64,000 bases of DNA from Huaxiibacter chinensis (GCF_022171985.1 NZ_JAJVHF010000016.1:1-64000); one strand, 5' to 3'. Positions 11,570 through 24,155 are shown, counted from the first letter of the stretch. The notes: generated from the sequence alone by a model not told the origin. Translations and numbers: made by a program.

Positions 11570-12340
11570 TTACTCTTCTGATGATTTTTCTGGTTCGGCT
11601 TCTTCATCGTCCGGGGTACGTCGTTTGCCCACATAGAAGCGTGAGAAGAAGACGCCCACCTCGAACAGGCAATACATCGGTATGGCCAGCAGCGTTTGCG
11701 AGAAAACGTCCGGCGGCGTTAAGAGCATACCCACAACAAATGCTCCCACCAGGATGTACGGGCGTTTCTTACGTAAGTCATCCGGTGTGGTCACGCCCAT
11801 CCAGCACAGCAGGACGATGGCAACGGGCACCTCAAAGGCCACGCCAAAGGCCATAAACAGCGCCATGACAAAGCTGAGGTAGCTGGCGATGTCGGTCGAG
11901 ACCTGCACGCCCGCCGGTGCGGTATTTGCCAAAAAGCCAAACGCCAGCGGGAAAACCACGAAATAGGCAAACGCCATGCCGATGTAGAACAGCAGCGAAC
12001 TGGAAACCAGCAGCGGGATAACCAGCTTGCGTTCATGCTTGTACAGGGCCGGTGCCACAAACGCCCAGACCTGATACAAAATCACGGGCGCAGAGGCAAT
12101 CAGCGACACCCAAAACGTCAGCTTAATTGGCGTAAAGAAGGGAGACGCCACATCGGTGGCAATCATTGTCGCCCCTAACGGCATCTGTTTTATCAGCGGC
12201 GCAGAGACCACCTGGTAAATATCGTTAGCGAAATAGACCAGGCACAGGAAAATGAGTAAAACCGCAGAAATACTGTATAACAGGCGCTTACGCAGCTCGA
12301 TGAGGTGCGCGATGAGCGGTTGTGTATCTTCTACTGCCAT
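11570..12340 (-). CDS. tatC: Sec-independent protein translocase subunit TatC
   Basis: This 256-residue inner-membrane protein with six membrane segments is the core receptor of the twin-arginine pathway; with TatB it binds twin-arginine signal peptides of folded substrates. The cytoplasmic N terminus with [14 protein letters not shown] (about residues 8-21) and the periplasmic loop ending FSFTPIK-like PFFTPIKL are family hallmarks. The tail after about residue 240 is acidic and variable. It begins 2 bases after the tatB stop, so the two are tightly coupled. Confidence 0.97.
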   Translation of the reverse strand: MAVEDTQPLIAHLIELRKRLLYSISAVLLIFLCLVYFANDIYQVVSAPLIKQMPLGATMIATDVASPFFTPIKLTFWVSLIASAPVILYQVWAFVAPALYKHERKLVIPLLVSSSLLFYIGMAFAYFVVFPLAFGFLANTAPAGVQVSTDIASYLSFVMALFMAFGVAFEVPVAIVLLCWMGVTTPDDLRKKRPYILVGAFVVGMLLTPPDVFSQTLLAIPMYCLFEVGVFFSRFYVGKRRTPDDEEAEPEKSSEE

Positions 12341-12342
12341 AA

Positions 12343-12882
12343 TTACGCTTTATCACTCGACGAGGGGGATGATTCGGAAACGGGCACAGCGGCTTTGACT
12401 TCCGCGCTCGCTGTTTTCACAACGATCTCTTCAGTTGCCTGCGTCTCTACCGTTTCAGGGGTTTGCGATGGGGAACTCGCCTGATGTTCAGCCGCGGCAG
12501 GCGTTACGCCTTCTCGCTCCGCTTCGCTGCCTTTCACCACCGGATTACGAATGGTATGAGCCTCGTCGCTCGCTTTTTCAGGATCGTTAACGCTGTAAGA
12601 ACGCTTCATGGATTCCGCCGCCTCGCGCAGCTCCTCCATTGAGGCTTTCAGTTCAGGCGTCAGGTTGTCCATGCTCGCCTTCTCAACCTTTTTCAGGCTG
12701 TCCTGAAACTCCTGAAGCTTAAGTTCCTGCGACAGTTCATTTTGAACGGTGGTTGCCAGCGAACGTAAGGCACGCACCCATCCAGCGACCGTTTTCACAG
12801 CCACTGGCAAACGTTGCGGGCCTAAAACAATCAGGCCAATCACGAACACCAGCAGCAGTTCACTAAAACCAATATCGAACAC
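12343..12882 (-). CDS. tatB: Sec-independent protein translocase subunit TatB
   Basis: This 179-residue protein has one N-terminal membrane helix ([21 protein letters not shown]), an amphipathic helix after the GPQRLP hinge and a long charged tail. It partners TatC in the signal-peptide receptor complex. Residues from about 100 onward are low complexity, rich in Glu, Ala, Ser and Thr, and make the protein several residues longer than E. coli TatB as I remember it; this tail is the variable part of the family. It starts 3 bases after tatA. Confidence 0.95.
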   Translation of the reverse strand: MFDIGFSELLLVFVIGLIVLGPQRLPVAVKTVAGWVRALRSLATTVQNELSQELKLQEFQDSLKKVEKASMDNLTPELKASMEELREAAESMKRSYSVNDPEKASDEAHTIRNPVVKGSEAEREGVTPAAAEHQASSPSQTPETVETQATEEIVVKTASAEVKAAVPVSESSPSSSDKA

Positions 12883-12885
12883 GAA

Positions 12886-13146
12886 TTACACCTGCTCTTT
12901 ATCGTGGCGTTTAGCGTCTTCCTTTTTGGCTTCTTCTTGTTTATCAGCGATAGACTGAGCGGTGAAATCCGCATCCGGAGTGGATTTCTCCTGCTTCGCT
13001 TTATCTTCATCATCGCTGATGGCTTTTTTGAAACCTTTAATGGACGCGCCGAGGTCGGAACCAATGGAACCCAGTTTTTTGGTGCCAAACAGCAGCACAA
13101 CAATGACGGCAATAATGACTAATTGCCAGATACTGATACCACCCAT
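12886..13146 (-). CDS. tatA: Sec-independent protein translocase subunit TatA
   Basis: This 86-residue pore-forming subunit of the Tat pathway oligomerises at the TatBC-substrate complex to let folded proteins cross. The N-terminal membrane helix with the [14 protein letters not shown] hinge and amphipathic helix is clear in the first 45 residues, followed by a charged, unstructured tail. It is the first gene of tatABCD, and a TATAAT promoter lies about 40 bases upstream of its ATG. Confidence 0.96.
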   Translation of the reverse strand: MGGISIWQLVIIAVIVVLLFGTKKLGSIGSDLGASIKGFKKAISDDEDKAKQEKSTPDADFTAQSIADKQEEAKKEDAKRHDKEQV

Positions 13147-13184
13147 ACATGTTCCTCAGATAGATGATTAAATAACCAGGTCGC

Positions 13185-13213
13185 ATTATACGTCTGCAAC
13201 CTTATGATAGCGA
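13185..13213 (-). promoter_or_regulatory. Probable tatABCD promoter
   Basis: On the minus strand a perfect -10 TATAAT (13185-13190) is preceded by a 17-base spacer and a weak -35 TCGCTA (13208-13213). It sits in the 73-base gap between ubiB and tatA, so tat genes need not depend on read-through from the ubi cluster. Confidence 0.55.
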
Positions 13214-13219
13214 CGCTAT

Positions 13220-15462
<2,243 letters not shown>

Positions 15463-15475
15463 GAGCGACCTCCAC

Positions 15476-16231
15476 TCAGAACTTATAACCGCGATGTAGG
15501 GCGACAACACCTGCCGTCAGGTTGAAGTACTCAACGTTCTCCAGACCCGCGTCCTGCATCATGGCTTTTAAGGTGTCCTGATCCGGGTGCATACGGATAG
15601 ATTCCGCCAGGTAGCGATAGCTTTCGCCATCTTTTGCCACCAGCTCACCGATACGCGGCAGAACGTGGAAAGAGTAAGCGTCGTAGGCCTTGCTTAACGG
15701 ATCGATAATGGGTTTAGAGAACTCCAGCACCAGCAGACGTCCACCCGGCTTCAACACACGGTACATGGAACGCAGCGCTTTCTCTTTGTCGGTAACATTA
15801 CGCAAACCGAAAGAGATTGTGATGCAGTCGAAGGTGTTGTCCGGGAACGGCAGGGCTTCGGCATTGGCCTGAACATATTCGACATTGCCTACCACACCGA
15901 TGTTACGCAGCTTTTCACGCCCCATTTTCAGCATAGAGTCGTTGATGTCGGCCAGCACAACGCGCCCGGTTTCACCTACCATACGGGAGAATTTTGCCGT
16001 TAAATCGCCGGTTCCCCCCGCTAAATCTAAGACGGTCTGACCACGACGCACGCCGCTACAGTCGATAGTGAAGCGCTTCCACAAGCGATGGATCCCGAAT
16101 GACATCAGGTCATTCATGACATCATACTTTGCCGCCACGGAATGAAATACGTGGGCAACCATGTCAGCTTTCTGCGCTTTGGCGACAGTCTGAAAGCCAA
16201 AGTGTGTCGTATCTTGTGAATCTTCAACCAT
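15476..16231 (-). CDS. ubiE: Ubiquinone/menaquinone biosynthesis C-methyltransferase
   Basis: This 251-residue SAM-dependent methyltransferase methylates the benzoquinol ring in ubiquinone synthesis and demethylmenaquinol in menaquinone synthesis. The SAM-binding motif I is [12 protein letters not shown] (about residues 67-78), and the family signature [13 protein letters not shown] precedes it. LEFSKP and SFHVLPRIG are further UbiE-type blocks. The length equals E. coli UbiE. It leads ubiE-ubiJ-ubiB, with 13 bases to ubiJ. Confidence 0.97.
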   Translation of the reverse strand: MVEDSQDTTHFGFQTVAKAQKADMVAHVFHSVAAKYDVMNDLMSFGIHRLWKRFTIDCSGVRRGQTVLDLAGGTGDLTAKFSRMVGETGRVVLADINDSMLKMGREKLRNIGVVGNVEYVQANAEALPFPDNTFDCITISFGLRNVTDKEKALRSMYRVLKPGGRLLVLEFSKPIIDPLSKAYDAYSFHVLPRIGELVAKDGESYRYLAESIRMHPDQDTLKAMMQDAGLENVEYFNLTAGVVALHRGYKF

Positions 16232-16297
16232 CTCAGTGCCTGCTAATCAGTCAAATGTGCATGAAGTGTAACAGATTGGGCGCGTTTGCCCTACGTT

Positions 16298-17755
16298 TCA
16301 ACCACCGTGAAAGAAACGGTCTGCCTGCGTTTCGTTGGCAGATTGTGCGCCTAACGTCTTGTCTTGATTGTGACTATTAACCCCATTTTCGCCCTCACGC
16401 AGACGATACTCTTCATCCTGTGCGGTGGCCTGTTCGGCTAAATCCGGATTAATCTCGCGTTTTACTTCGACCCCCAGACTGCGAAAGGCTTCTGCCTGGG
16501 CGAGTAAATTGCCACGGCCAGAGGAGAGCTTTTTCATCGCCTGCCGGTAGTTGTCCTGGGCACGGTCGAGGTTTTGCCCGACAGAGGTCATATCGTCCAC
16601 AAACAGGCGCATTTTGTCGTATAGCTTGCTGGCGCGATCGGCAATGTGCTGCGCGTTTCGGCTTTGGTGCTCGTAGCGCCACAGGTTCGCGATAGTGCGC
16701 AAGGCCACCAGCAGCGTGGTGGGGCTGACCAGCATAATGTTGTTTTTTAGCGCTTCGGTAATCAGTTCAGGCTGTCTGTCCAGCGCCAGCAAAAAAGCGG
16801 GTTCAACCGGGATAAACATCAGCACATAATCCAGCGAACGCAGGCCGGGTAACTGCTGGTAATCTTTTCTGCCCAGCAGGCGAATATGGTTACGCACGGA
16901 GGCGATATGTTCCGACAGCGCGGATTCCCGCGTGTAGTCGTCTTCGGCATTAAAATAACGTTCATAGGCAACCAGGGTCATTTTGGCATCGATGACCACA
17001 TCCTTGCCCTGCGGGAGACGCACGATAACATCCGGCTGCATGCGGGCACGGGATTCGGTCTCAATGCTCACCTGTGTTTCATATTCATACCCTTCCCGCA
17101 GGCCGGAGGCCTCCAGCACGCGGGTGAGCACGACTTCGCCCCAGTTGCCCTGAGTTTTATTATCGCCTTTCAGCGCCCGCGTCAGGTTAACCGCTTCCTG
17201 GGTCATCTGGGCGTTAAGCTGCTGGAGATTACGGATTTCATGGGCCAGAGTGTGGCGTTCACGCGCCTCCTGGCCGAAGCTGTCCTGAACCTGACGGCGA
17301 AAGCCATCGAGCTGTTCGCGCAGCGGGGTCAGTAAGCCCTGCAGACTTTGGCGATTTTGTTCATCGACGCGACGGTTGCTCTGTTCAAAAATGCGGTTAG
17401 CGAGATTCTCAAACTGCTCGCTCAGCCGCTGCTCGCTGTTCATCATCTGGCGAATTTTGTCTTCCGCGTGCAGTTGGGTCGACTCCAGTCGGGTGGTTAC
17501 TTCACGCAGATCCGCTTCCAGAGAGGTGTTGATATCGCGCAGGTTGCGCAGCTCGTTGTTAAGCAACTCACACTCTTCGCGCCAGTGGCTGCTCTGGGAT
17601 AGCTGTTGTTTTGCCGCGCTCAGTTCCGCCACCATCTCTTCACGATCGGCCAGTTGATCGGCTTTATGCTGCGCATGTTGGTAGCCGGAAATCAGCCAGC
17701 CCACACCCGCGCCCACCAGCGCAATCACTGCATACATCACGATAGAGATATCCAC
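16298..17755 (-). CDS. rmuC: DNA recombination protein RmuC
   Basis: This 485-residue protein has an N-terminal membrane helix (about residues 1-24), a long coiled coil to about residue 190 and a C-terminal RmuC nuclease-like domain (GNWGEVVLTRVLEASGL; VIDAKMTL; DYVLMFIPVEPAFL). In E. coli, loss raises inversions at short inverted repeats; a direct nuclease activity is inferred from the fold. The C terminus after EEYRLREG is about ten residues longer than, and unlike, the E. coli tail I remember. It lies between udp and ubiE. Confidence 0.94.
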   Translation of the reverse strand: MDISIVMYAVIALVGAGVGWLISGYQHAQHKADQLADREEMVAELSAAKQQLSQSSHWREECELLNNELRNLRDINTSLEADLREVTTRLESTQLHAEDKIRQMMNSEQRLSEQFENLANRIFEQSNRRVDEQNRQSLQGLLTPLREQLDGFRRQVQDSFGQEARERHTLAHEIRNLQQLNAQMTQEAVNLTRALKGDNKTQGNWGEVVLTRVLEASGLREGYEYETQVSIETESRARMQPDVIVRLPQGKDVVIDAKMTLVAYERYFNAEDDYTRESALSEHIASVRNHIRLLGRKDYQQLPGLRSLDYVLMFIPVEPAFLLALDRQPELITEALKNNIMLVSPTTLLVALRTIANLWRYEHQSRNAQHIADRASKLYDKMRLFVDDMTSVGQNLDRAQDNYRQAMKKLSSGRGNLLAQAEAFRSLGVEVKREINPDLAEQATAQDEEYRLREGENGVNSHNQDKTLGAQSANETQADRFFHGG

Positions 17756-17847
17756 AACGCCTCCTGCTTCAAACTGTTACCCGCACAAAATAGAATTGTG
17801 CTGTATAAACGTCCAGTTTGAAAGGGATTTCCTGCGAGGCATTACGC

Positions 17848-17877
17848 AAAAAAGAAAAGGCCGAACGTGTCGGCCTT
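17848..17877 (-). terminator. Rho-independent terminator of udp
   Basis: On the minus strand AAGGCCGA pairs with TCGGCCTT (17857-17877) across a 5-base loop and is followed by TTCTTTTTT. It lies 20 bases after the udp stop. Confidence 0.85.
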
Positions 17878-17896
17878 GAGTCAGGAAGGAGCAAGA

Positions 17897-18658
17897 TTAG
17901 ATCAGGCGGCGCGCCGCTTCTACCACGATTTTCACCGCGTGGCTTTCCGTCTGCTTCATGGTTTCTGCGTTAGGGATCTCTTGCTGGGTGCGGTTGACGA
18001 TAACGCCCGCCACCATACCGGCACGCAGGCCCTGACTTGCGCACATGGTCAGCAGCGTGGCGGATTCCATCTCGTAGTTCATCACGCCCATGGCCTGCCA
18101 CTCTTCCATTGAACCTTTAAAGCGGTTGACCACACGACCAGAGAAGGTGTCATAACGCTCCTGGCCTGGGTAGAAGGTATCGGAAGAGGCGGTTACGCCA
18201 ACGTGCGTGGTCGCACCGATGGATTTCGCCGCCTCTACCAGAGCGGTAGTACAGTCGAAATCGGCCACCGCCGGGAATTCCATTGGGGCGAAGTGCAGGC
18301 TTGCACCGTCAAGACGCACCGATGCGGTCGTGACCAGCACGTCACCTACATTGATATGCGGCTGAATTGCACCGGTAGTGCCGATGCGCAGGAAAGTCCG
18401 AATGCCCAGTTGCGCCAGTTCTTCAACCGCGATAGAGGTCGACGGACCGCCGATACCGGTTGAACATACAATCACCGCTTTACCATCCAGCTCAGCACGC
18501 CAGGTGGTGAATTCACGATGGGCTGCCAGTTTGACCGGCTTATCCATCAGCGCGGCGATCTTTTCCACACGCTCAGGATCGCCCGGGACGATGGCCAGCG
18601 TAGCCCCTTGTAAATCGTTTTTAGTGAGGCCGAGATGAAAAACATCAGACTTAGACAT
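17897..18658 (-). CDS. udp: Uridine phosphorylase
   Basis: This 253-residue hexameric enzyme converts uridine and phosphate to uracil and ribose-1-phosphate in pyrimidine salvage. The phosphate-binding block [13 protein letters not shown] (about residues 23-35), RIGTTGAIQ (about 91-99) and the nucleoside-binding MEMESATL region are typical of the family. The length equals E. coli Udp. It is transcribed divergently from ysgA behind two CRP sites. Confidence 0.97.
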   Translation of the reverse strand: MSKSDVFHLGLTKNDLQGATLAIVPGDPERVEKIAALMDKPVKLAAHREFTTWRAELDGKAVIVCSTGIGGPSTSIAVEELAQLGIRTFLRIGTTGAIQPHINVGDVLVTTASVRLDGASLHFAPMEFPAVADFDCTTALVEAAKSIGATTHVGVTASSDTFYPGQERYDTFSGRVVNRFKGSMEEWQAMGVMNYEMESATLLTMCASQGLRAGMVAGVIVNRTQQEIPNAETMKQTESHAVKIVVEAARRLI

Positions 18659-18730
18659 AGGTGACTCCTCTGTGGGTCGGGTTGTCAGAAGAAGTAAAAC
18701 GGTACTTTACAGAAGCATAAGGCTTAATTT

Positions 18731-18746
18731 CGTGACAGACCTCACC
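18731..18746 (-). promoter_or_regulatory. CRP site 1 of udp (promoter-proximal)
   Basis: CGTGA-CAGACC-TCACC keeps the full GTGA-N6-TCAC core. Centred at 18738.5, it would be near -41 if udp starts around 18697, where a -10-like TAAAGT lies at 18704-18709 on the minus strand. This fits class II CRP activation. Confidence 0.7.
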
Positions 18747-18782
18747 ACGAATGAAAATGATTGCAGTTAATTACCATAAAAA

Positions 18783-18798
18783 GGTGATTTGCATCACA
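18783..18798. promoter_or_regulatory. CRP site 2 in the udp/ysgA intergenic region
   Basis: GGTGA-TTTGCA-TCACA is a strong CRP match. Its centre is 52 bases from site 1, the spacing seen in CytR-CRP regulated promoters such as deoP2 and udp, where CytR sits between two CRP dimers. Confidence 0.75.
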
Positions 18799-18907
18799 CT
18801 AATAAGTTATATCGCTGACGTCTGCACAAAAGATAGACCGTTTCGGGCACTGTGAGTTGTTAACTTGAGGTCTATATTTATTTGCACCAACGGGTACGGA
18901 GAATACC

Positions 18908-19711
18908 ATGACTCAGAAAACACATTTTGCACCTGCTGCAGCCCCCCACGCCTCCACCATCGTCTCAACCCCTGAGGATGCGATTACGGCGGGTGAAACC
19001 TCCATCCCGTCACAGGGTGAGAATATGCCTGCCTATCACGCGCGACCCAAGGAGGCAGAAGGCCCTCTTCCCATCGTCATTGTGATTCAGGAAATTTTCG
19101 GCGTGCATGAGCATATTCGCGACATTTGTCGTCGCCTCGCGCTGGAAGGTTATCTCGCGGTCGCGCCGGAACTTTACTTCCGACAGGGCGATCCGAATGA
19201 CTACAACGATATCCCGACGTTGTTCAGTAACCTTGTCAGTAAGGTGCCCGATGCACAGGTACTGGCCGATCTGGACCATGTCGCCAGCTGGGCTGCGCGC
19301 AATGGTGGCGATCCGCACCGCCTGATGGTGACTGGCTTCTGCTGGGGTGGACGCATCAGCTGGCTGTACGCGGCCCACAATCCGCAGCTTAAAGCCGCTG
19401 TCGCCTGGTATGGCAAACTGGTGGGTGAAAAAACGCTTAACTCGCCAAACCATCCCGTTGATATTGCGACCGATTTAAACGCACCGGTACTGGGGCTGTA
19501 CGGCGCGGAGGACACCGGTATCCCGCTGGATACCGTAGAAACCATGCGCCATGCGCTGCGGGCGGCCAATGCGAAGGCCGAAATCGTGGTGTATCCGGAG
19601 GCGGGTCACGCTTTCAATGCCGATTATCGCCCGAGCTATCATGCCCAGTCCGCTAAAGATGGCTGGCAAAGAATGCTGGACTGGTTTAGCCAGTACGCAC
19701 GTAAAAAATAA
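18908..19711 (+). CDS. ysgA: Putative dienelactone hydrolase family carboxymethylenebutenolidase YsgA
   Basis: This 267-residue alpha/beta hydrolase belongs to the dienelactone hydrolase family. The Cys nucleophile lies in VTGFCWGGR (about residue 141), the Asp in YGAEDTGIP and the His in EAGHAFNADYR, giving a Cys-Asp-His triad. The first 30 residues are low-complexity, with Ala, Pro, Thr and Ser, and may be disordered. The substrate in enterobacteria is unknown. It sits between udp and metE as in E. coli. A REP-like hairpin follows. Confidence 0.9.
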   Translation: MTQKTHFAPAAAPHASTIVSTPEDAITAGETSIPSQGENMPAYHARPKEAEGPLPIVIVIQEIFGVHEHIRDICRRLALEGYLAVAPELYFRQGDPNDYNDIPTLFSNLVSKVPDAQVLADLDHVASWAARNGGDPHRLMVTGFCWGGRISWLYAAHNPQLKAAVAWYGKLVGEKTLNSPNHPVDIATDLNAPVLGLYGAEDTGIPLDTVETMRHALRAANAKAEIVVYPEAGHAFNADYRPSYHAQSAKDGWQRMLDWFSQYARKK

Positions 19712-19729
19712 GCGCGATACCTGAACGTG

Positions 19730-19765
19730 AAAGGCCCGGTGGCGATAACGCCTTACCGGGCCTTT
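19730..19765. repeat. REP-like palindrome between ysgA and metE
   Basis: AAAGGCCCGGT (19730-19740) and ACCGGGCCTTT (19755-19765) form an 11 bp stem around a loop that contains its own GGCG/CGCC pairing. The sequence resembles a REP/PU unit. It lies between convergent genes, so it may act as a bidirectional transcript end, although U runs are short. Confidence 0.65.
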
Positions 19766-19808
19766 ACGCCTGCTGAGTTCAGCAGGTTGGATACGTCATG
19801 CTGCGTCG

Positions 19809-22070
19809 TTATGCCTGACGCAGGTTCTGCGCCGCCTGCACCATGTTCGCCAGGGCGGCACGCGTCTCTGGCCAGCCGCGGGTTTTGAGTCCGCAGTCCG
19901 GATTCACCCACAGACGCTCAGCCGGGATCCGCTGTGCTGCTTTCTCCAGCAACGCTTCGATCCACTCCACGCTCGGCACATTCGGTGAGTGAATGTCATA
20001 CACCCCCGGTCCGATTTCATTCGGATAGTCGAACTCCTCAAACGACTCCAGCAGTTCCATATCGGAACGTGACGTCTCGATGGTAATCACGTCCGCATCC
20101 AGCGCGGCGATGGAATCCATGATGTCGTTAAATTCGCAATAACACATGTGTGTATGGATCTGCGTGTCGTTCTTTGCCACGGCAGCGTTGATACGGAAGG
20201 CCTCCACGCCCCATTGCAAATAAGCATCCCAGTCACTGCGACGCAGCGGCAGACCTTCACGCAGTGCAGGTTCGTCGATCTGGATAATGCCAATACCCGC
20301 CGCTTCCAGATCGGCCACTTCATCACGCAGCGCCAGCGCAATCTGTTTGGCGATGGTTTCGCGGCTCACGTCTTCACGCGGGAACGACCAGCAGAGAATA
20401 GTGACCGGACCGGTCAGCATGCCTTTCACCGGCTTGTCGGTCAGAGACTGGGCATACTTCGCCCATTCAACGGTGATGGCTTCAGGACGGCTGACATCGC
20501 CAATGACGACCGGGGGTTTTACGCAGCGGGAACCGTAGCTTTGTACCCAGCCGTTCTGGGTGAAGACAAAACCGTCCAGGTGTTCACCGAAGTATTCCAC
20601 CATGTCGTTTCGCTCGGCTTCACCATGCACCAGCACGTCCAGGCCTAAACGTTCCTGTTCCACAATCGCCTGCTTAATATGTTCGGCGATGCCGGTGCGG
20701 TAATGGTTTGCGTCCAGATTGCCCTTTTTGAAGTCCAGACGCAGGCCGCGAATTTCTGTGGTCTGCGGGAATGAGCCAATTGTCGTCGTTGGCCAGGCAG
20801 GCAAGCTGAAGCGCGCTCGCTGCGCTTCGGCACGCACGTCATACGGGTCCTGACGCTGGCTGTCCTGCGCGGTAATGGCGGCCAGACGTTTTTCGACGGC
20901 GGCGTTGTGAACGCGGGACGAATGACGACGGGCCTGAATCGGCGCGCTCCATTCAACCAGGCTGGCGGTATCGCCCGTGTTTAGCGCATCGCGCAGCAGC
21001 GCCAGCTCTTCGCATTTTTGCAGGGCGAAGGCAAACCAGCTCTTCACTTCCGCATCCAGACGCGTTTCAACGCTCAGATCGATTGGGCTGTGCAGCAGGG
21101 AGCACGACGAGGCGACCCACAGCTCGCGTTTGCCGACGAGCGTTTTAATCCGGGCATATTTTTCTGTCAGATCCGCACGCCAGACGTTGCGTCCATTGAC
21201 CAGCCCCGCTGACAGCAGCCAGTCCGCAGGAAGACGTTGATGCAGCTCAGCCACATCGTCTTTGCCGTGGACAAGGTCAACGTGCAGCCCCTGCACTGGC
21301 AGCGCAGCGAGGGTGTCGAGGTTTGGCGTAACACCTTCAAAATAGGTGGTCAGCAGAAGCTTCACCTGGCCGCTCAGCGCATCATAAGCGGGCTTAAAGG
21401 CATCAAGCCAGTCTTGCTCTAATTCGAGCACCAGCGCAGGTTCGTCAATCTGGACCCACTCAACGCCGCGTTTTGCCAGCTCGGCCAACACCTGCTGGTA
21501 GACAGGCAGGATATCGTTCAACAGCGTCAGGCGATCAAACTGTTCACCCTTCACTTTACCCAGCCATAAATAGGTCACAGGACCGAGCAGCACAGGCTTA
21601 ATGGTATGCCCCAGCGCCAGCGCTTCATCCACTTCATCCAGCAGCTGCGTCCAGGTCAGTTTGAACTGCTGGCCTTTGACGAATTCCGGCACCATGTAGT
21701 GATAGTTGGTGTTAAACCATTTGGTCATTTCTGCCGCTGCGGCGGGTTCTCCCGTTGGCGCACGACCACGACCAAGACGGAAAAGAGTATCGATATCGAC
21801 CGAGCCATCTTTGTTCTGATGACGAGCCGGCACGTTACCAAGCAGCAGGCTGGTGGTCAGAACATGGTCGTACCAGGCGAAATCGCCTACCGGCAGCAAA
21901 TCAATGCCCGCCTGGCGCTGCTGATCCCAGTGACGCGCACGCAGCTCGCGGCCCACGGCCAGCAGTTCTTCGCGGCTGGATTTACCCGCCCAGTAACTTT
22001 CTTGTGCTTTTTTCAGTTCACGGCGCAAACCAACGCGAGGGAAACCGAGAGTGTGGTTGATTACAGTCAT
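19809..22070 (-). CDS. metE: Cobalamin-independent methionine synthase
   Basis: This 753-residue enzyme transfers the methyl group of 5-methyltetrahydropteroyl-triglutamate to homocysteine to make methionine without B12. The two TIM-barrel halves are evident. The C-terminal zinc site is visible in [10 protein letters not shown] (His and Cys) and [11 protein letters not shown] (Cys). The N-terminal [14 protein letters not shown] is typical. The length equals E. coli MetE. It is transcribed divergently from metR, with an ERIC element in its leader. Confidence 0.98.
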   Translation of the reverse strand: MTVINHTLGFPRVGLRRELKKAQESYWAGKSSREELLAVGRELRARHWDQQRQAGIDLLPVGDFAWYDHVLTTSLLLGNVPARHQNKDGSVDIDTLFRLGRGRAPTGEPAAAAEMTKWFNTNYHYMVPEFVKGQQFKLTWTQLLDEVDEALALGHTIKPVLLGPVTYLWLGKVKGEQFDRLTLLNDILPVYQQVLAELAKRGVEWVQIDEPALVLELEQDWLDAFKPAYDALSGQVKLLLTTYFEGVTPNLDTLAALPVQGLHVDLVHGKDDVAELHQRLPADWLLSAGLVNGRNVWRADLTEKYARIKTLVGKRELWVASSCSLLHSPIDLSVETRLDAEVKSWFAFALQKCEELALLRDALNTGDTASLVEWSAPIQARRHSSRVHNAAVEKRLAAITAQDSQRQDPYDVRAEAQRARFSLPAWPTTTIGSFPQTTEIRGLRLDFKKGNLDANHYRTGIAEHIKQAIVEQERLGLDVLVHGEAERNDMVEYFGEHLDGFVFTQNGWVQSYGSRCVKPPVVIGDVSRPEAITVEWAKYAQSLTDKPVKGMLTGPVTILCWSFPREDVSRETIAKQIALALRDEVADLEAAGIGIIQIDEPALREGLPLRRSDWDAYLQWGVEAFRINAAVAKNDTQIHTHMCYCEFNDIMDSIAALDADVITIETSRSDMELLESFEEFDYPNEIGPGVYDIHSPNVPSVEWIEALLEKAAQRIPAERLWVNPDCGLKTRGWPETRAALANMVQAAQNLRQA

Positions 22071-22120
22071 GTGTCATTCCTCTAAGAATTCATTGAATCT
22101 GAAGGTAAAACTCTAAACAG

Positions 22121-22232
22121 TTCGGCTGGCAGGAAGGCGGCCCCGCAACGTATCCCCCGCAACGTATCCCCCGGAGCTTACTGAAGTAAGAGACGAGAGT
22201 AAGCGAGGATGCCAACGCATCTGCCAGTCGAA
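22121..22232. repeat. ERIC-type repeat, copy 2, in the metE leader
   Basis: The core GGAGCTTAC-TGAA-GTAAG is followed by AAGCGAGG and GCCAACGC, as in ERIC. The element is bounded by a 12-base inverted repeat with one mismatch (22121-22132 against 22221-22232). Its left arm carries an exact tandem duplication of the 14-mer gcaacgtatccccc at 22145-22158 and 22159-22172. Confidence 0.8.
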
Positions 22233-22245
22233 ATATGACGAGTTT

Positions 22246-22269
22246 GGACGTCCAGATGTTTACACATCC
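22246..22269. promoter_or_regulatory. Tandem met boxes (MetJ operator) between metE and metR
   Basis: Three adjacent 8-mers, GGACGTCC, AGATGTTT and ACACATCC, match the met box AGACGTCT at 6, 6 and 5 positions. MetJ with S-adenosylmethionine is expected to repress here. A possible metE promoter (TTGAGG, 17 bases, AATTAT on the minus strand) and a possible metR promoter (TTTACA at 22259, 17 bases, TACTGT) both overlap or adjoin the boxes. Confidence 0.6.
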
Positions 22270-22332
22270 ATAATTGGCGGTTACTGTATATTCCTCAAGC
22301 GCAAAATGTTCATGGCGAAGTGAAGGACTTTC

Positions 22333-23286
22333 ATGATCGAGATAAAACATCTGAAAACGCTACAGGCGTTGCGGAACTGCGGCTCGCTGGCGGCGGCGGC
22401 AGCCACGCTGCATCAGACCCAATCCGCCCTTTCTCACCAGTTCAGCGATCTGGAACAACGCCTTGGCTTTCGTCTCTTCGTGCGTAAAAGCCAGCCGCTC
22501 CGCTTCACGCCGCAGGGCGAAGTTTTACTTCAACTGGCTAATCAGGTGCTGCCTCAGATTGCTTCCGCGTTACAGGCGTGCAACGAGCCTCAGCAGACGA
22601 CACTGCGTATCGCTATCGAATGCCATAGTTGTATTCAGTGGCTGACGCCTGCGCTTGAGAACTTCCGCCAGAAATGGCCCCAGGTGGAGATGGATTTCAA
22701 ATCTGGCGTGACCTTTGATCCGCAGCCGTCGCTCCAGCAAGGCGAACTGGACGTGGTGCTCACGTCTGATATTTTGCCCCGCAGCGGTCTGCATTATTCA
22801 CCGATGTTTGATTTCGAAGTGCGTCTGGTGCTGGCGCCGGATCATGCGCTGGCGAGCAAAACGCGCATCACGCCCGAAGATCTGGCGACCGAGACGTTGC
22901 TGATTTACCCGGTTCAACGCAGCCGCCTGGATATCTGGCGCCATTTCCTGCAACCTGCGGGAATGAGCCCGAACCTGAAAAGCGTGGATAACACCCTGCT
23001 GCTGATACAGATGGTGGCGGCGAAGATGGGCATCGCGGCGCTGCCCCACTGGGTGGTTGAGAGCGTTGAGCGCCAGGGTCTGGTAGTGACTAAAACCCTG
23101 GGCGAGGGGTTGTGGAGCCGGCTGTACGCTGCCGTGCGCGATGGCGAGCAGCGTCAACCGGTTACGGAGGCCTTTATTCGCTCAGCGCGGAATCACGCTT
23201 GCGACCATCTGCCGTTTGTTCGGAGCGCGGAGCGACCCAATGGCGATGCACCCATAGCGAAGCCAGAATCACCGTTCCCCCAATAA
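22333..23286 (+). CDS. metR: LysR-type transcriptional regulator MetR
   Basis: This 317-residue LysR-family activator of metE and metH uses homocysteine as coregulator. The N-terminal winged helix-turn-helix is at about residues 18-40 ([20 protein letters not shown]), and the remainder is the effector-binding domain. The length equals E. coli MetR. Its last 113 bases overlap the 3' end of yigM on the opposite strand, and both frames look intact. Confidence 0.96.
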   Translation: MIEIKHLKTLQALRNCGSLAAAAATLHQTQSALSHQFSDLEQRLGFRLFVRKSQPLRFTPQGEVLLQLANQVLPQIASALQACNEPQQTTLRIAIECHSCIQWLTPALENFRQKWPQVEMDFKSGVTFDPQPSLQQGELDVVLTSDILPRSGLHYSPMFDFEVRLVLAPDHALASKTRITPEDLATETLLIYPVQRSRLDIWRHFLQPAGMSPNLKSVDNTLLLIQMVAAKMGIAALPHWVVESVERQGLVVTKTLGEGLWSRLYAAVRDGEQRQPVTEAFIRSARNHACDHLPFVRSAERPNGDAPIAKPESPFPQ

Positions 23287-24073
23287 TAAAGCTGGGCCAG
23301 TGGGGCTGCTCCTGCCAGATAGCGAGGTTTACCAGCAATCCGGCGGGGACATGAACGTTATTCATAATGCCCAGCGTACCGGCGTCCACCTGCGTCGCAC
23401 CGTAGTTCCACATAAAGTAGCCCAGACCCGAAGCCACCACGCCTAGCCAAATCAGCACGCTCCACTGCACGGTGGTGGTGGGCAGCTTTTGTGGATTTCC
23501 CAACATAAACCACGCCACCACAGCAACGATCGCCGCGCCAAGGTAGAACCAGGCAAAGGCGTTATGCTGCGGCATCGGGCGGGTTTCCATCAGGCGTTTA
23601 TAGCCGACCATGCCTATAGCGAAGCTGATATTCGCCAGCTGAACAAACATCAGCCCGGTCCAGAAGTGATCGCTAATTTTGTCATAGCGAATGATTGCCG
23701 CGCCTGCCACTGCCAGGGTCGCACTCAGCAGATAACCCCAGCGCAGACGTCGCTTACTCAGCAGATCGTATATCAGCGTGATGTAGAGCGGGGTGAGCAC
23801 CGTAAACAGCAGAAATTCCGACACGGACAGGTAGACGTAAGCCCGAAAGCTGAACAGATACATGATGCCAAGCTGCATCGCCCCCACCAGCATATACAGC
23901 AGAAGGGTTTTTAGCGTTTGACCACGCGTACGCAGGAACGGCAGGAATACCAGCGCCGCCAGCCCCACGCGCATCAGTACGGAGAAATAACTGTCGACCG
24001 AACCCGCAAGGTATTCGCCAATCAGGCTAAAGGAGAAGGCCCACAGGATCGTGGTGATAATGAGTAGCGCCAC
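23174..24073 (-). CDS. yigM: EamA-family transporter YigM, probable biotin uptake carrier
   Basis: This 299-residue drug/metabolite-superfamily carrier has ten hydrophobic segments forming two EamA repeats. The E. coli YigM protein has been described as a biotin transporter. It is nearly co-linear with the E. coli protein, including the hydrophilic tail ending ALSE. The 3' end overlaps metR convergently by 113 bases. The substrate assignment rests on similarity only. Confidence 0.9.
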   Translation of the reverse strand: MALLIITTILWAFSFSLIGEYLAGSVDSYFSVLMRVGLAALVFLPFLRTRGQTLKTLLLYMLVGAMQLGIMYLFSFRAYVYLSVSEFLLFTVLTPLYITLIYDLLSKRRLRWGYLLSATLAVAGAAIIRYDKISDHFWTGLMFVQLANISFAIGMVGYKRLMETRPMPQHNAFAWFYLGAAIVAVVAWFMLGNPQKLPTTTVQWSVLIWLGVVASGLGYFMWNYGATQVDAGTLGIMNNVHVPAGLLVNLAIWQEQPHWPSFIIGGTVILASLWVHRHWVAPRSEQTADGRKRDSALSE

Positions 24074-24155
24074 AGTGCTTGTCTCTCTGAAAGATGGACA
24101 GGCATTGTAGCGAACTCTTTAGTTGACAACTGAACAATAAACAATCGAATGAAGA

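Noticed and set aside
22321..22333. TGAA-N5-TTCA at the start of metR, a MetR-like site
   Set aside because: It overlaps the ribosome site and start codon of metR, where such a sequence arises from GAAGG and ATG context; too far from the met boxes to accept as an operator by eye.
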